Source: CAYOHP01 sp964403795 [NCBI: uncultured bacterium] (GTDB taxonomy: Bacteria > Muiribacteriota > UBA6191 > CAZXTJ01). From it: DNA of 24,640 nt. The notes beneath the pieces were generated by a model that did no database searches, was not told the DNA's origin, and was given only the letters and a program-made list of their open reading frames with translations. Location of the stretch: contig CAYOHP010000070.1 of the NCBI GenBank assembly GCA_964403795.1, forward strand, positions 1-24,640, given 5' to 3'. How positions within the stretch are numbered: position 1 is the stretch's first letter; each line of letters opens with the position of its first letter. The position numbers and the translations under genes were made by a program. This document shows positions 18,060 to 24,640 of this stretch, one piece after another.

Positions 18060-18784
18060 GGTGGACTCCCGGGGTCGGCGGAATCCGGGGACAGGGATGA
18101 GGACGAGGGCGGGGCCGGGTGCGACGAGGGCATTTCCAGGGCGCCGGCCCGCAGCGTCCATGCATGGTGGGGGATCGCCAGGGGAGCATCCCGGAGATGG
18201 CCGGTGAGCAGCACCGCCGAGGTCCCGGCCTCGGCCCGGGCGCGGATGCGGTCCAGCAGCAGGCCCGCATGCGCAGTGTCCAAGGGGGACAGGGGTTCGT
18301 CGAGGAGCAGAAGGCGGGCGTCGCCCAGCCAGGTCGCCGCCAGCTCCACCCTCCGCGTCTCCCCTGCCGAGAGGACGCCCAGGGGACGTTCGCCGAGTGG
18401 GGAGAGATCCCAGTCCCGGATCGCGGCGTCGATCGCCGGGCCGACCTCCTGGGGGGCCAGGCGCAACCGGGCCCGGAACTCCAGGTACTCGCGGGCCGAG
18501 AGCCAGGCGCTCGGGCGGCAGTGGTCGGGCAGGTAAGCGAGGTCGATCCTGGCCCGGGCGGGTGAGAGTCTCTCGCCGCACAGCCGGATCGCACCCAGGT
18601 CCGGAGGGAGGAGGCCCGCCAGGAGTCGTAGCAAGGTGGACTTGCCGCAGCCGTTCTCACCGACCAGGTGCACGACGTCGCCGGGATGGAGACGGAACGA
18701 GAGGCCCGCCAGGAGTTCCCGTTCCCGGACCCGGAAGCCGAGGTCCTCGACCTCCAGGCAGGGTCCGGGCGGGGGCGATGCCAT
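18056..18784 (-). CDS. ABC transporter ATP-binding protein, GldA/CcmA-type
   Basis: The 242-residue ATPase energises the GldFG-like permease encoded next. It shows Walker A GENGCGKST (42-50), a Q-loop region YLPDHCRPSAWLSAREYL similar in layout to GldA, signature LSAGE (139-142 region) instead of LSGGQ, Walker B LLLLDEP with D162 and E163, and the H-loop LLTGH (His196). After ~215 comes a Pro/Ser-rich tail with no homology that I recognise. The ATG at 18784 has no Shine-Dalgarno sequence. A TACACT hexamer ends 8 bases before it, so the mRNA could be leaderless. It is the first gene of the four-gene ATPase-permease-kinase-regulator operon, and its stop overlaps the permease start (ATGA). Confidence 0.93.
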   Translation of the reverse strand: MASPPPGPCLEVEDLGFRVRERELLAGLSFRLHPGDVVHLVGENGCGKSTLLRLLAGLLPPDLGAIRLCGERLSPARARIDLAYLPDHCRPSAWLSAREYLEFRARLRLAPQEVGPAIDAAIRDWDLSPLGERPLGVLSAGETRRVELAATWLGDARLLLLDEPLSPLDTAHAGLLLDRIRARAEAGTSAVLLTGHLRDAPLAIPHHAWTLRAGALEMPSSHPAPPSSSSLSPDSADPGSPP

Positions 18785-18792
18785 GCGCCCGG

Positions 18793-18798
18793 AGTGTA
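18793..18798 (-). promoter_or_regulatory. Candidate -10 element for the ABC/two-component operon
   Basis: TACACT on the minus strand fits TANNNT and lies 8 bases before the ATG at 18784. With no Shine-Dalgarno sequence, transcription may start at or near the start codon. No clear -35 was found. Confidence 0.35.
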
Positions 18799-18804
18799 CC
18801 GCCG

Positions 18805-18820
18805 CGGGCGGATCCGCCCG
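18805..18820. promoter_or_regulatory. 16-bp perfect palindrome in divergent promoter region, candidate operator
   Basis: CGGGCGGATCCGCCCG is perfectly self-complementary and sits at the middle of the 55-bp spacer between the ABC operon and the plus-strand formylglycine-enzyme-like gene. It lies just upstream of both candidate -10 elements, where a repressor or activator could control both directions. Binding protein unknown. Confidence 0.45.
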
Positions 18821-18826
18821 GGAAGC

Positions 18827-18832
18827 TATCCT
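18827..18832 (+). promoter_or_regulatory. Candidate -10 element for the FGE-like gene
   Basis: TATCCT ends 7 bases before the ATG at 18840 and fits TANNNT. The start codon lacks a good Shine-Dalgarno sequence (only GGGACGG), consistent with leaderless initiation. The -35 position shows no match. Confidence 0.35.
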
Positions 18833-18839
18833 GGGACGG

Positions 18840-19511
18840 ATGGTCCGGCTCCTCCACGTCCGTCTCGCCCGAAGCCTCCTGTCGCCCCTCATGATCCTGG
18901 TCGGATCGGCCGGGCCGGGCCAGGCTGCGCCGCCCCGACCGGGACTCGACTTCGAAGCCGCCGTCGGTCTCGCCATGGTGTGGGTGCCACCGCTCCCGGG
19001 GGAGGACGAGGGATTCTGGGTGGCCCGCGACGAGGTCGACATGGATCTCATCCGAAAGGTCCGACCGGCGACCCGCACCCTGCCTCCCGGGGTCGGTGGC
19101 CTGAGCTGGCTGGACGCGAGGGAGACCGGCTATGCCCTGACCCGGTTCGAGCAGGCGGCCGGGCGACTCCCCGAGGGTTGGGAGTACGCCCTGCCCTCGG
19201 AAGCCGAATGGGAACACGCCGCCTCGGCTGCGGGCAGCCGCCTTGCCCGGGTCTCGGGAGGGGCATGGGAGTGGACCCGTTCGCCGGCCGGCCTGCCCAT
19301 GGGAAGGGCGCTACGGGGAGGCTCCGAGGCCGATGCCGAATCGGACCGGGAGCTCGGCCCGGGGGTGCGGCTCGCCGATCTCTTCTTCGCCCGGGCCCCG
19401 AACTACGGTGCCCGGATGGTCCTGGTGCGGGACCCGATCCGGCTGGACCGGGAGCGGGAGGCGGCTGGCCTGCCGAGGGCCGGGGTCACTGGCCCAGGGC
19501 GGAGTCGGTAG
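18840..19511 (+). CDS. Secreted formylglycine-generating-enzyme-like (SUMF) protein, non-catalytic
   Basis: The 223-residue product starts with a signal peptide (VRLLHVRLARSLL, hydrophobic core, likely cleavage after GPGQA at ~29). The rest follows the sulfatase-modifying-factor pattern: AMVWVPPLPG (family GMVFVPGG), then WVARDEVDMDLIRK, LSWLDARETGYALTRF and LPSEAEWEHAASAAG (family LPTEAEWEYAARGG). SGGAWEWTRSP and RALRGGSEAD close it. There is no cysteine anywhere, so the catalytic cysteines of true formylglycine enzymes are absent. It is also shorter than the usual ~260-300 residues. It is best seen as a binding or structural member of the fold. It is divergent from the ABC operon, and its last 26 bases overlap the convergent gene at 19486. 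Confidence 0.8.
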   Translation: MVRLLHVRLARSLLSPLMILVGSAGPGQAAPPRPGLDFEAAVGLAMVWVPPLPGEDEGFWVARDEVDMDLIRKVRPATRTLPPGVGGLSWLDARETGYALTRFEQAAGRLPEGWEYALPSEAEWEHAASAAGSRLARVSGGAWEWTRSPAGLPMGRALRGGSEADAESDRELGPGVRLADLFFARAPNYGARMVLVRDPIRLDREREAAGLPRAGVTGPGRSR

Positions 19512-20040
19512 GTCCGGTCCCGGCGGAGGGCACGGGATCGGGATCGGGCAGGATGGGAGCCGGATGGGGCTCCTTGACCAGGCCCCTCACGAAATCGAGA
19601 TTGGAACTCTCGGTCCCCGACCGGGGCCCGGCCGGGTCGCCGAACGAGTCGGCCACATAGCGCCGGTTGGCGGGATCGACCAGGACCGCCACCACCAGGA
19701 TCCGTCGCCCGGGCACGAGGCCCAGGGCCTGGCGGCGCGCCGCCAACTGGTCCTCGGTAGGCCGCGGGCCGAACTGGGTAGGCGGCAGCAGGTTGAACAT
19801 CGCCTCGATGGTGGTGGTCGAGGTGCCCCGATGGACGGCCGAGACCTTCAGGCGGAACCGCTGTTGCTGCGGTCGGTCGCCCTCGCGTGACGGGAGGGCC
19901 GCCTCCACCGTGGCCTCGAAGACCGGACCCTGATGGAGAGGGAGGTACTCGGCAGGAGGCAGCTCGGAGCCGGCGGACGACGACGCAGACAGAGCGAGAA
20001 GGAGCAGCGGAGTCCGGATCCGCTGCCCGGCTCCGATCAC
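19486..20040 (-). CDS. Secreted hypothetical protein
   Basis: I do not recognise this 184-residue product. It begins at GTG 20040, whose bases overlap the stop of the upstream gene (GTGA at 20037-20040), so it is probably translationally coupled. The N-terminus IGAGQRIRTPLLLLALSASSSAG is a signal peptide. The mature part (VFEATVEAALPSREG, QQQRFRLKVSAVHRGTST) has a beta-strand pattern like that of small secreted domains that describe effects of a coating or interaction, but no motif fixes a function. RRILVVAVLVDPANRRYVADSFGD follows. It converges on and overlaps by 26 bases the FGE-like gene on the other strand. Confidence 0.7.
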   Translation of the reverse strand: MIGAGQRIRTPLLLLALSASSSAGSELPPAEYLPLHQGPVFEATVEAALPSREGDRPQQQRFRLKVSAVHRGTSTTTIEAMFNLLPPTQFGPRPTEDQLAARRQALGLVPGRRILVVAVLVDPANRRYVADSFGDPAGPRSGTESSNLDFVRGLVKEPHPAPILPDPDPVPSAGTGPTDSALGQ

Positions 20041-20744
20041 GGATTCTCCGCCGGTGCGGGCGAGGTGGTCCCGGGCGAGGGCTCGACCGATCCGTCGGAT
20101 TCGGGAGGATCGGCAGGAGGCTCGTCGCCGCCGTCGCCGGGAGGCGCGTCATCGGCGGGAGGGGCATCCCCCGAGGGAGGCGCCGGCGGCGGATCCGAGG
20201 GCGGAGGAGCCGGAGGATCGGCGGGAGGGTCCGCGGGGGGATCGGAGGGAGGCGGGGCGGGAGGCGGATCGGCGGGAGGCGCGGGCGGTGCCGGTGGAGC
20301 AGCCCCGGGGGCAGCCCAGAGCGCTTCCTGGATCTGCTTCAGGGTGGCGGCACAGGCTTCCCAGGCGGGCTGGACCGCGGCTTCGATGCCCCGCGCCCCT
20401 CCGGTCAGGATCAGGAAGCGGATCTTCTGGCCGGTCATCTTCAGGTTGGCGCCCTGGGCTCGCATGAGGATCTTCGAGGGATGCTCGCGTCCTGCCAGGA
20501 ACTCCATCTGTTCGGCCAGCCCCCGCAGGTTCTTGAACTCGGTGCGCAAGGCCCAGTTGCGGATCGCGGGCGGCTTGGGACCCTGGTCCGGCGGAGTGGC
20601 TGCCTGGTGGGCGGCGTCTGCCTGACCCTTCAAGGTCGCGGAGAGTCCCTTGACGACGTCGTTGCCGGCGACCGCCCCGGTTGCCCCGGAGAGGAGCACG
20701 AGTCCGGACAGGAGGGCGACGGTCCCTGGTTTCACGAGCAGCAT
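20037..20744 (-). CDS. Secreted protein with Pro/Ala/Asp-rich tail
   Basis: The 235-residue product has a clear signal peptide (LLVKPGTVALLSGLVLLSG, cleavage near AVAG at 27). It is followed by a helical, charged domain of ~115 residues with no family I recognise, including RTEFKNLRGLAEQMEFLAG and one Cys at 131. From ~145 to the end it is a low-complexity tail of PPAPP, SDPPADPP and PPGDGGDEPP units, as seen in exported proteins that span or attach to the cell envelope. AAGGGGAT a few bases upstream of the ATG at 20744 is the likely ribosome binding site. The stop overlaps the start of the next secreted protein, so the two probably work together. It lies 80 bases downstream of aspS. Confidence 0.72.
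   Translation of the reverse strand: MLLVKPGTVALLSGLVLLSGATGAVAGNDVVKGLSATLKGQADAAHQAATPPDQGPKPPAIRNWALRTEFKNLRGLAEQMEFLAGREHPSKILMRAQGANLKMTGQKIRFLILTGGARGIEAAVQPAWEACAATLKQIQEALWAAPGAAPPAPPAPPADPPPAPPPSDPPADPPADPPAPPPSDPPPAPPSGDAPPADDAPPGDGGDEPPADPPESDGSVEPSPGTTSPAPAENP
20100..20312 (-). repeat. Pro/Ala/Asp low-complexity coding repeat
   Basis: This tract encodes residues ~145-215 of the secreted protein: irregular units of PPAPP, PPADPP and PPSDPP from repeated GGAGG/CGG triplets on the plus strand. It is imperfect, so it is old or under codon-level drift, but it could still change length by slippage. Confidence 0.8.
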
Positions 20745-20758
20745 GGGAATCCCCTTCG

Positions 20759-20775
20759 ATGGGCGGAGCGCCCAT
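20759..20775. promoter_or_regulatory. Hairpin in the leader of the Pro-rich protein gene
   Basis: ATGGGCG-GAG-CGCCCAT is a perfect 7-bp stem with a 3-base loop, lying between aspS and the start at 20744. A second dyad, GATCC-TAG-GGATC, is at 20776-20788. They could end the aspS transcript, protect the 5' end of the downstream mRNA, or bind a regulator. No T-tract follows, and I see no clear promoter in this 80-base gap. Confidence 0.4.
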
Positions 20776-20824
20776 GATCCTAGGGATCCTTCGGGAAACG
20801 CCTAGTGGGAAGGCCTCGCCTCGA

Positions 20825-22666
20825 TCAGCCCGCCCCGTCGAGGGACGCCTTGGTGCCTTCCAGGACGGCCTTGGCCATGGAGCGCCCTTCGGGGATCTCG
20901 ATCCGGATCGAGAGCTCCTTCAACTGCTTCTCGGTGACCGACGACGGCGCACCCATGAGCAGGTCCTCGGCGTTCTGGTTCATCGGGAAGAGGATGACCT
21001 CGCGCAGGTTGGGGGCATCGGCGAGCAGCATCACGATCCGGTCGATACCCGGGGCGATCCCCCCGTGGGGAGGGGCCCCGAACTTGAAGGCCCGGATCAT
21101 CCCGCCGAACTTCTCGTCGACGGTCTGGGGGGGGTGACCCGCGATCTCGAAGGCCTTGTACATCACTTCGGGACGATGGTTCCGGATCGCCCCGCTGGAG
21201 AGCTCCACGCCGTTGCAGACCACGTCGTACTGGTGGGCCAGGATCTCGAGGGGATCCATGGAGACCAGGCTCTCCATCCCGCCCTGGGGCATCGAGAACG
21301 GGTTGTGGGAGAATTCGACCTTCTGGTTCTCGGCGTCCCACTCGTACATGGGGAAGTCGACCACCCAGCAGAACCGGAAGACATCCTTCTCCCGGAGATC
21401 GAGCTCATCGGCCAGGGCCAGGCGCAGGCGTCCCGCCTGGGTGGTGACGTCCTTGGCGGGTCCCGCCAGGAAGAAGATCGCGGACCCGGGACCCGAGCCC
21501 GGGAGCCCCCGCAGGTGCTCCACCACACCCGGTTCCAGGAACTTGGCGATCGATCCCTTGAGGGTCCCGTCGGCCTGGAAGGCCACCCAGGCCGCGCCTT
21601 TGCCTCCCTGGGCCTTCACGAAGGCATCCATGGAGTCGAAGAACTTGCGGGAACGGTCGGCAGCACCCGGAACCGGGATCGCCCGGACCACGCCACCCTC
21701 GGCCACCGCCCCGGCGAAGGCCTTGAAGCCACTCCCCCGGAAGACCTCGGTGAGTTCCTGGATCTCCAGCCCGAACCTGAGATCCGGCTTGTCCGATCCG
21801 TAGCGGAGCAGGGCGTCGCGGTAGGCGATCCGCGGATAGGGAGGCGGGGTCCGCTTCCAGGTCGAGAACTCCGCGAACAAGCCCTCGAGGAGGGTCTCGA
21901 TGACGTGGAACACGTCGTCCTGCTCGACGAAGGCCATCTCCATGTCCATCTGGTAGAACTCGCCGGGCGACCGGTCGGCCCGGGCGTCCTCGTCCCGGAA
22001 GCAGGGAGCGATCTGGAAGTAGCGCGGGAACCCGGAGACCATCAGGAGTTGCTTGAACTGCTGGGGCGCCTGCGGGAGCGCGTAGAACTTGCCCGGGTGC
22101 AGGCGACTGGGGACCAGGAAGTCCCGCGCCCCTTCGGGCGAGCTCGAGGTCAGGATCGGGGTCTGGAACTCGAGGAAGTCCATCCCGGTCATGCGTCGCC
22201 GGATGCTGGCGACGACCTTGGACCGGAGGATCAGGTTCTTCTGGAGCCGGTCCCTCCGGAGGTCCAGGAACCGGTACCGGAGCCGTTCCGCCTCGCCGGC
22301 ATTGGTCTCGTCGGCGACCGTGAAGGGGAGGACCTCGGCCGCCGAGAGCACGTCGAAGGAGGCGGCCCGGACCTCGACGGTCCCGGTCGCCATCTCCCGG
22401 TTGACCTCGCGCTCGGCCCGGGCCACGACCTCGCCCTCGACCATGACGACGCTCTCGACGCGGGTCTCGTCGGCCAGGGCCTTGAACGGCGAGTCCGGGT
22501 CCACGACCACCTGCACCAGGCCGGAGTGGTCACGCAACACCAGGAAGAGGATGCCTCCCAGGTCGCGCTTGCGGTGGATCCAACCCGCGATCCGGACCCG
22601 AGTCCCGGCAGGGGTCTCGGCCAGGGAGCCACAGGCATGGGAGCGGTACTTGTTGTCGCGGAACAT
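20825..22666 (-). CDS. aspS: Aspartyl-tRNA synthetase, bacterial type with GAD insert
   Basis: This class II synthetase charges tRNA-Asp. Its 613 residues (family ~590) hold an N-terminal OB-fold anticodon domain (VRIAGWIHRKRDLGGILFLVLRD). Motif 2 is YFQIAPCFRDEDARADRSP and the aspartate-site stretch is PGEFYQMDMEMAF. A GAD insert (~320-410) follows, and motif 3 is GIAPGIDRIVMLL. RDLGG has Leu at the position (Leu36) where many non-discriminating enzymes have His. That suggests specificity for tRNA-Asp only, though this single residue is not proof. The ATG at 22666 has GAGGTGA just upstream, within the stop region of the preceding gene. It lies 8 bases after an Asp-box beta-propeller gene and is presumably cotranscribed with it. 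Confidence 0.97.
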   Translation of the reverse strand: MFRDNKYRSHACGSLAETPAGTRVRIAGWIHRKRDLGGILFLVLRDHSGLVQVVVDPDSPFKALADETRVESVVMVEGEVVARAEREVNREMATGTVEVRAASFDVLSAAEVLPFTVADETNAGEAERLRYRFLDLRRDRLQKNLILRSKVVASIRRRMTGMDFLEFQTPILTSSSPEGARDFLVPSRLHPGKFYALPQAPQQFKQLLMVSGFPRYFQIAPCFRDEDARADRSPGEFYQMDMEMAFVEQDDVFHVIETLLEGLFAEFSTWKRTPPPYPRIAYRDALLRYGSDKPDLRFGLEIQELTEVFRGSGFKAFAGAVAEGGVVRAIPVPGAADRSRKFFDSMDAFVKAQGGKGAAWVAFQADGTLKGSIAKFLEPGVVEHLRGLPGSGPGSAIFFLAGPAKDVTTQAGRLRLALADELDLREKDVFRFCWVVDFPMYEWDAENQKVEFSHNPFSMPQGGMESLVSMDPLEILAHQYDVVCNGVELSSGAIRNHRPEVMYKAFEIAGHPPQTVDEKFGGMIRAFKFGAPPHGGIAPGIDRIVMLLADAPNLREVILFPMNQNAEDLLMGAPSSVTEKQLKELSIRIEIPEGRSMAKAVLEGTKASLDGAG

Positions 22667-22674
22667 GCTTCACC

Positions 22675-23640
22675 TCACAGGACGAGGACGGTACGGATCG
22701 GGGGCAGGTCGCCCGCGAGCCGGCGGACACCCGCCTCGTCCAGCAGCCAGATCTCGCGCTCGAGTCCCAGGTAGAGGACCCCGGGTCGGACCGGATCGGC
22801 GACCAGTCCCGGGGTACCGCGGGGGCTGGCGGGCAGGATCCGGTCGCGTGCCCCCCGCTCCCACGTCCGTCCTCCGTCGGAGGACGACCAGAGCGACGGC
22901 CCCTCGGCGGCCTCGAGCGAGGTGAACAGGCGACCCGCGGCGTCCCGGGCGATGCTGGAGGGACGACCCGGGAGGCTCTCCAGGGGTGCCCAGGAGGTAC
23001 CCAGGTCGGAACTCGCCTGGATGGCGCCCTCGACCAGCGCCAAGAGGGTCCCGTCGAGCGTGAAGAGGACCGCGGACACTCCCCAGGGCGGGGACAGGGA
23101 CCGCCAGGTCGCTCCGTCGTCCATGGAAGCGTGCACCGCGCCGCCGCGACAGGCGGCCGCCCACTGGGTGGGCTTGCGAGGATTGCGGCCGAACTGGACG
23201 ACGCGGGGATCGGGTCCGGCCTCGGACTCGAGGGCGACGCGGTACTGGGTCCCACCGTCGATTCCCCCGACCAGGATCCGGCCCGAACGAGTTCCTGCCA
23301 GCATCTTCCCGTCGCCGGTCGCGGCCAGGGCCAGCGGAACCTCGCCTCGCTCCCACCCCGGGACCGGGCTCCAGGCCTTCCCCCGATCGACGGAGGCCTC
23401 GAGCCGCGGTTCGATGCCGCCGACCCCGGCCACCAGGGCACGGTGCCGCGGTTCCCGGACCACGCTCTCGACGGGACCGACCCCGGGAAGGAGGTCCTCC
23501 CTTACCCACTCGACCTCGGAGGTCAAGGTGCCGACGAGCCGGACCAATCCCTGGGCGGTGGCGGCCAGCACCTCGCGCCTGGGTCCGACGATCCGGATTC
23601 CGGTGGAGGTCTCGTCCATCGAATCGTCGAGCTTGACCAC
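22675..23640 (-). CDS. Asp-box (BNR) beta-propeller protein
   Basis: The 321-residue product contains four Asp-box motifs (SxDxGxTW type): SVDRGKAW (~83-90), SMDDGATW (~172-179), SSDLGTSW (~210-217) and SSDGGRTW (~253-260). With the regular beta-rich repeats around them this indicates a sialidase/sortilin-like beta-propeller. No catalytic residues of sialidases can be assigned. There is no signal peptide, unusual for a fold mostly found outside the cytoplasm, so either it stays inside or the true start lies elsewhere. The GTG at 23640 follows AGAGGA. It is 9 bases after the upstream gene and 8 bases before aspS, so all three are probably one transcript. Role unknown. Confidence 0.75.
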   Translation of the reverse strand: MVKLDDSMDETSTGIRIVGPRREVLAATAQGLVRLVGTLTSEVEWVREDLLPGVGPVESVVREPRHRALVAGVGGIEPRLEASVDRGKAWSPVPGWERGEVPLALAATGDGKMLAGTRSGRILVGGIDGGTQYRVALESEAGPDPRVVQFGRNPRKPTQWAAACRGGAVHASMDDGATWRSLSPPWGVSAVLFTLDGTLLALVEGAIQASSDLGTSWAPLESLPGRPSSIARDAAGRLFTSLEAAEGPSLWSSSDGGRTWERGARDRILPASPRGTPGLVADPVRPGVLYLGLEREIWLLDEAGVRRLAGDLPPIRTVLVL

Positions 23641-23649
23641 GCAGTCCTC

Positions 23650-24640
23650 TCAGCGGGCAGGGCCTCCCCCGGACCGGCCTCCGTCCTGGACCGCCATCGT
23701 ACTCGAAGGCGGGCGGGCCGGACAGGCCCCACGGGCATCCGCCACCAGGGTCTCGAACCACTTCTTCTCCCGGGGATCCCATTCCACCTCGAGCCCCAGG
23801 ATCTCGCGGGCCATCGCCTCCACCCTGGCGCAGTCCGGGAGCACCTGCGGTCCGAGGGCCTTCCAGGTCCGGAACAACTCGACGGCGAGCCGCTTGCGGT
23901 TGTCCTCGTCGAAGCGGTGGAGGTGGGGCTCGATCCGTCGGTAGACACCCAGGCCCTCGGCATCCCGCCCGACCCTTCCCAGGCCTTCCATCCACCACAT
24001 GGCGGAGGCCACCGATGCGGTCCCGCCCCGGTCGAGATCCCGGGAGGCGACTTCCCAGAGATCGAGTTCCCGGGAGAGGAGCGCCGGATCCTCGTGCTCG
24101 ATCTTCCTCCGGATGGTGTTGCAGGTGCGGAGGAGTCGGGCCATGAGCATGGCCCGGGAAGGATCCAGGGGCTCGGGACCGGCGAGGACCGGGAGGTCGG
24201 CGAAGGCGAAGGCCGCATGGAAGCAGCTGTGCAGGCGTCCGATGGCGTTGAAGACCCAGACCAGGGCGTCCTCGGACCGGCCCGGATCCTCCCGGAAGGC
24301 CCGCATCGCCGCGTACAGGCCCCGGCGCAAGGGACGCTCGGCGGGGCGCAGCCAGGCGGTCACCTTGCGCCGGCGTTCGGGGTCGACGAAGGCGGCCTCG
24401 AGGGCGCCGTTCAGGTTGAAGCCGAACATGACGCTGCGCGGCACGATCTCGAGGATCCGGGATTCGGTACGGCCGGAACTGCGGACCGCCTCGTAGTCGT
24501 CCTTGAGGGCGCGGAAGGCGAGCAGGCCCTGGACCAGCTCCTCGATGGCGGTCCCCAGCCAGCCGTCGCACTCGGGAGGGAGACCCGGGAGATCCCCCGG
24601 GTCGCCCGCGTAGCGGAACACCTCGCGCCGGGGTGCGACC
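23650..24640 (-). CDS. Hypothetical protein, probably cut at its 5' end by the window edge
   Basis: I do not recognise this protein. The frame is open to the end of the window. A GTG at 24621 could start a 323-residue product (VFRYAGDPGDLPGLPPECDG), but codons upstream of it are also open and no ribosome binding site is seen, so the real start may lie outside. The product is mostly alpha-helical (ELVQGLLAFRALKDDYEAV, EALVWVFNAIGRLHSCFHAA in part), with many Trp and Arg, no membrane helix and a Gly-rich end. It is followed after 9 bases by the beta-propeller gene and then aspS, suggesting a shared operon. Confidence 0.65.
   Translation of the reverse strand, partial: VAPRREVFRYAGDPGDLPGLPPECDGWLGTAIEELVQGLLAFRALKDDYEAVRSSGRTESRILEIVPRSVMFGFNLNGALEAAFVDPERRRKVTAWLRPAERPLRRGLYAAMRAFREDPGRSEDALVWVFNAIGRLHSCFHAAFAFADLPVLAGPEPLDPSRAMLMARLLRTCNTIRRKIEHEDPALLSRELDLWEVASRDLDRGGTASVASAMWWMEGLGRVGRDAEGLGVYRRIEPHLHRFDEDNRKRLAVELFRTWKALGPQVLPDCARVEAMAREILGLEVEWDPREKKWFETLVADARGACPARPPSSTMAVQDGGRSGGGPAR

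Overview
The window is a compact, very GC-rich bacterial chromosome segment. Most genes on the same strand touch or overlap by 4 bases (ATGA or GTGA). Gene content fits a Gram-negative-type bacterium: several signal peptides, a two-component system with an NtrC-family sigma-54 activator, and a GldFG-like ABC exporter. I cannot place the phylum from sequence alone; planctomycete-, myxobacterium- or similar high-GC lineages would all fit. I see no tRNA, rRNA, IS element, CRISPR array or phage signature.

Region 1 (1-10570) is a purine biosynthesis locus interrupted by one opposing gene. The 3' part of purN runs without a stop into purH. A convergent gene for a secreted protein with a nucleotidyltransferase-like motif (2014-3684) follows. 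Then comes the tightly packed purD-purE-purB-purA operon, which supplies PurDEB steps toward IMP and the first committed AMP step. Two genes for a TPM-domain membrane protein and a tandem Tim44-like/zinc-ribbon protein follow. A strong hairpin at 10591-10639 separates them from the opposing genes.

Region 2 (10641-18784, all minus strand) reads in transcription order: ABC ATPase, GldF-GldG-like permease fusion, NtrB-type histidine kinase, NtrC-type sigma-54 activator, then beta-carbonic anhydrase and SulP anion transporter. The first four genes are joined by 4-base overlaps. The carbonic anhydrase-SulP pair has its own leader. That leader carries a near-consensus sigma-54 promoter (12952-12967), whose predicted start lies just before the ribosome binding site. 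About 90-105 bp further upstream is a perfect 14-bp palindrome with extra half-sites. This is the layout expected if the adjacent regulator controls an inorganic-carbon/anion module, and it is the most interesting system in the window.

Region 3 (18785-24640) begins with a 55-bp divergent spacer holding a 16-bp palindrome and possible leaderless promoters for both flanking genes. Next are a secreted, cysteine-free formylglycine-enzyme-like protein (plus strand), two secreted proteins of unknown function (minus strand; one has a long Pro/Ala/Asp tail), aspartyl-tRNA synthetase, an Asp-box beta-propeller protein and a hypothetical protein cut by the window edge.
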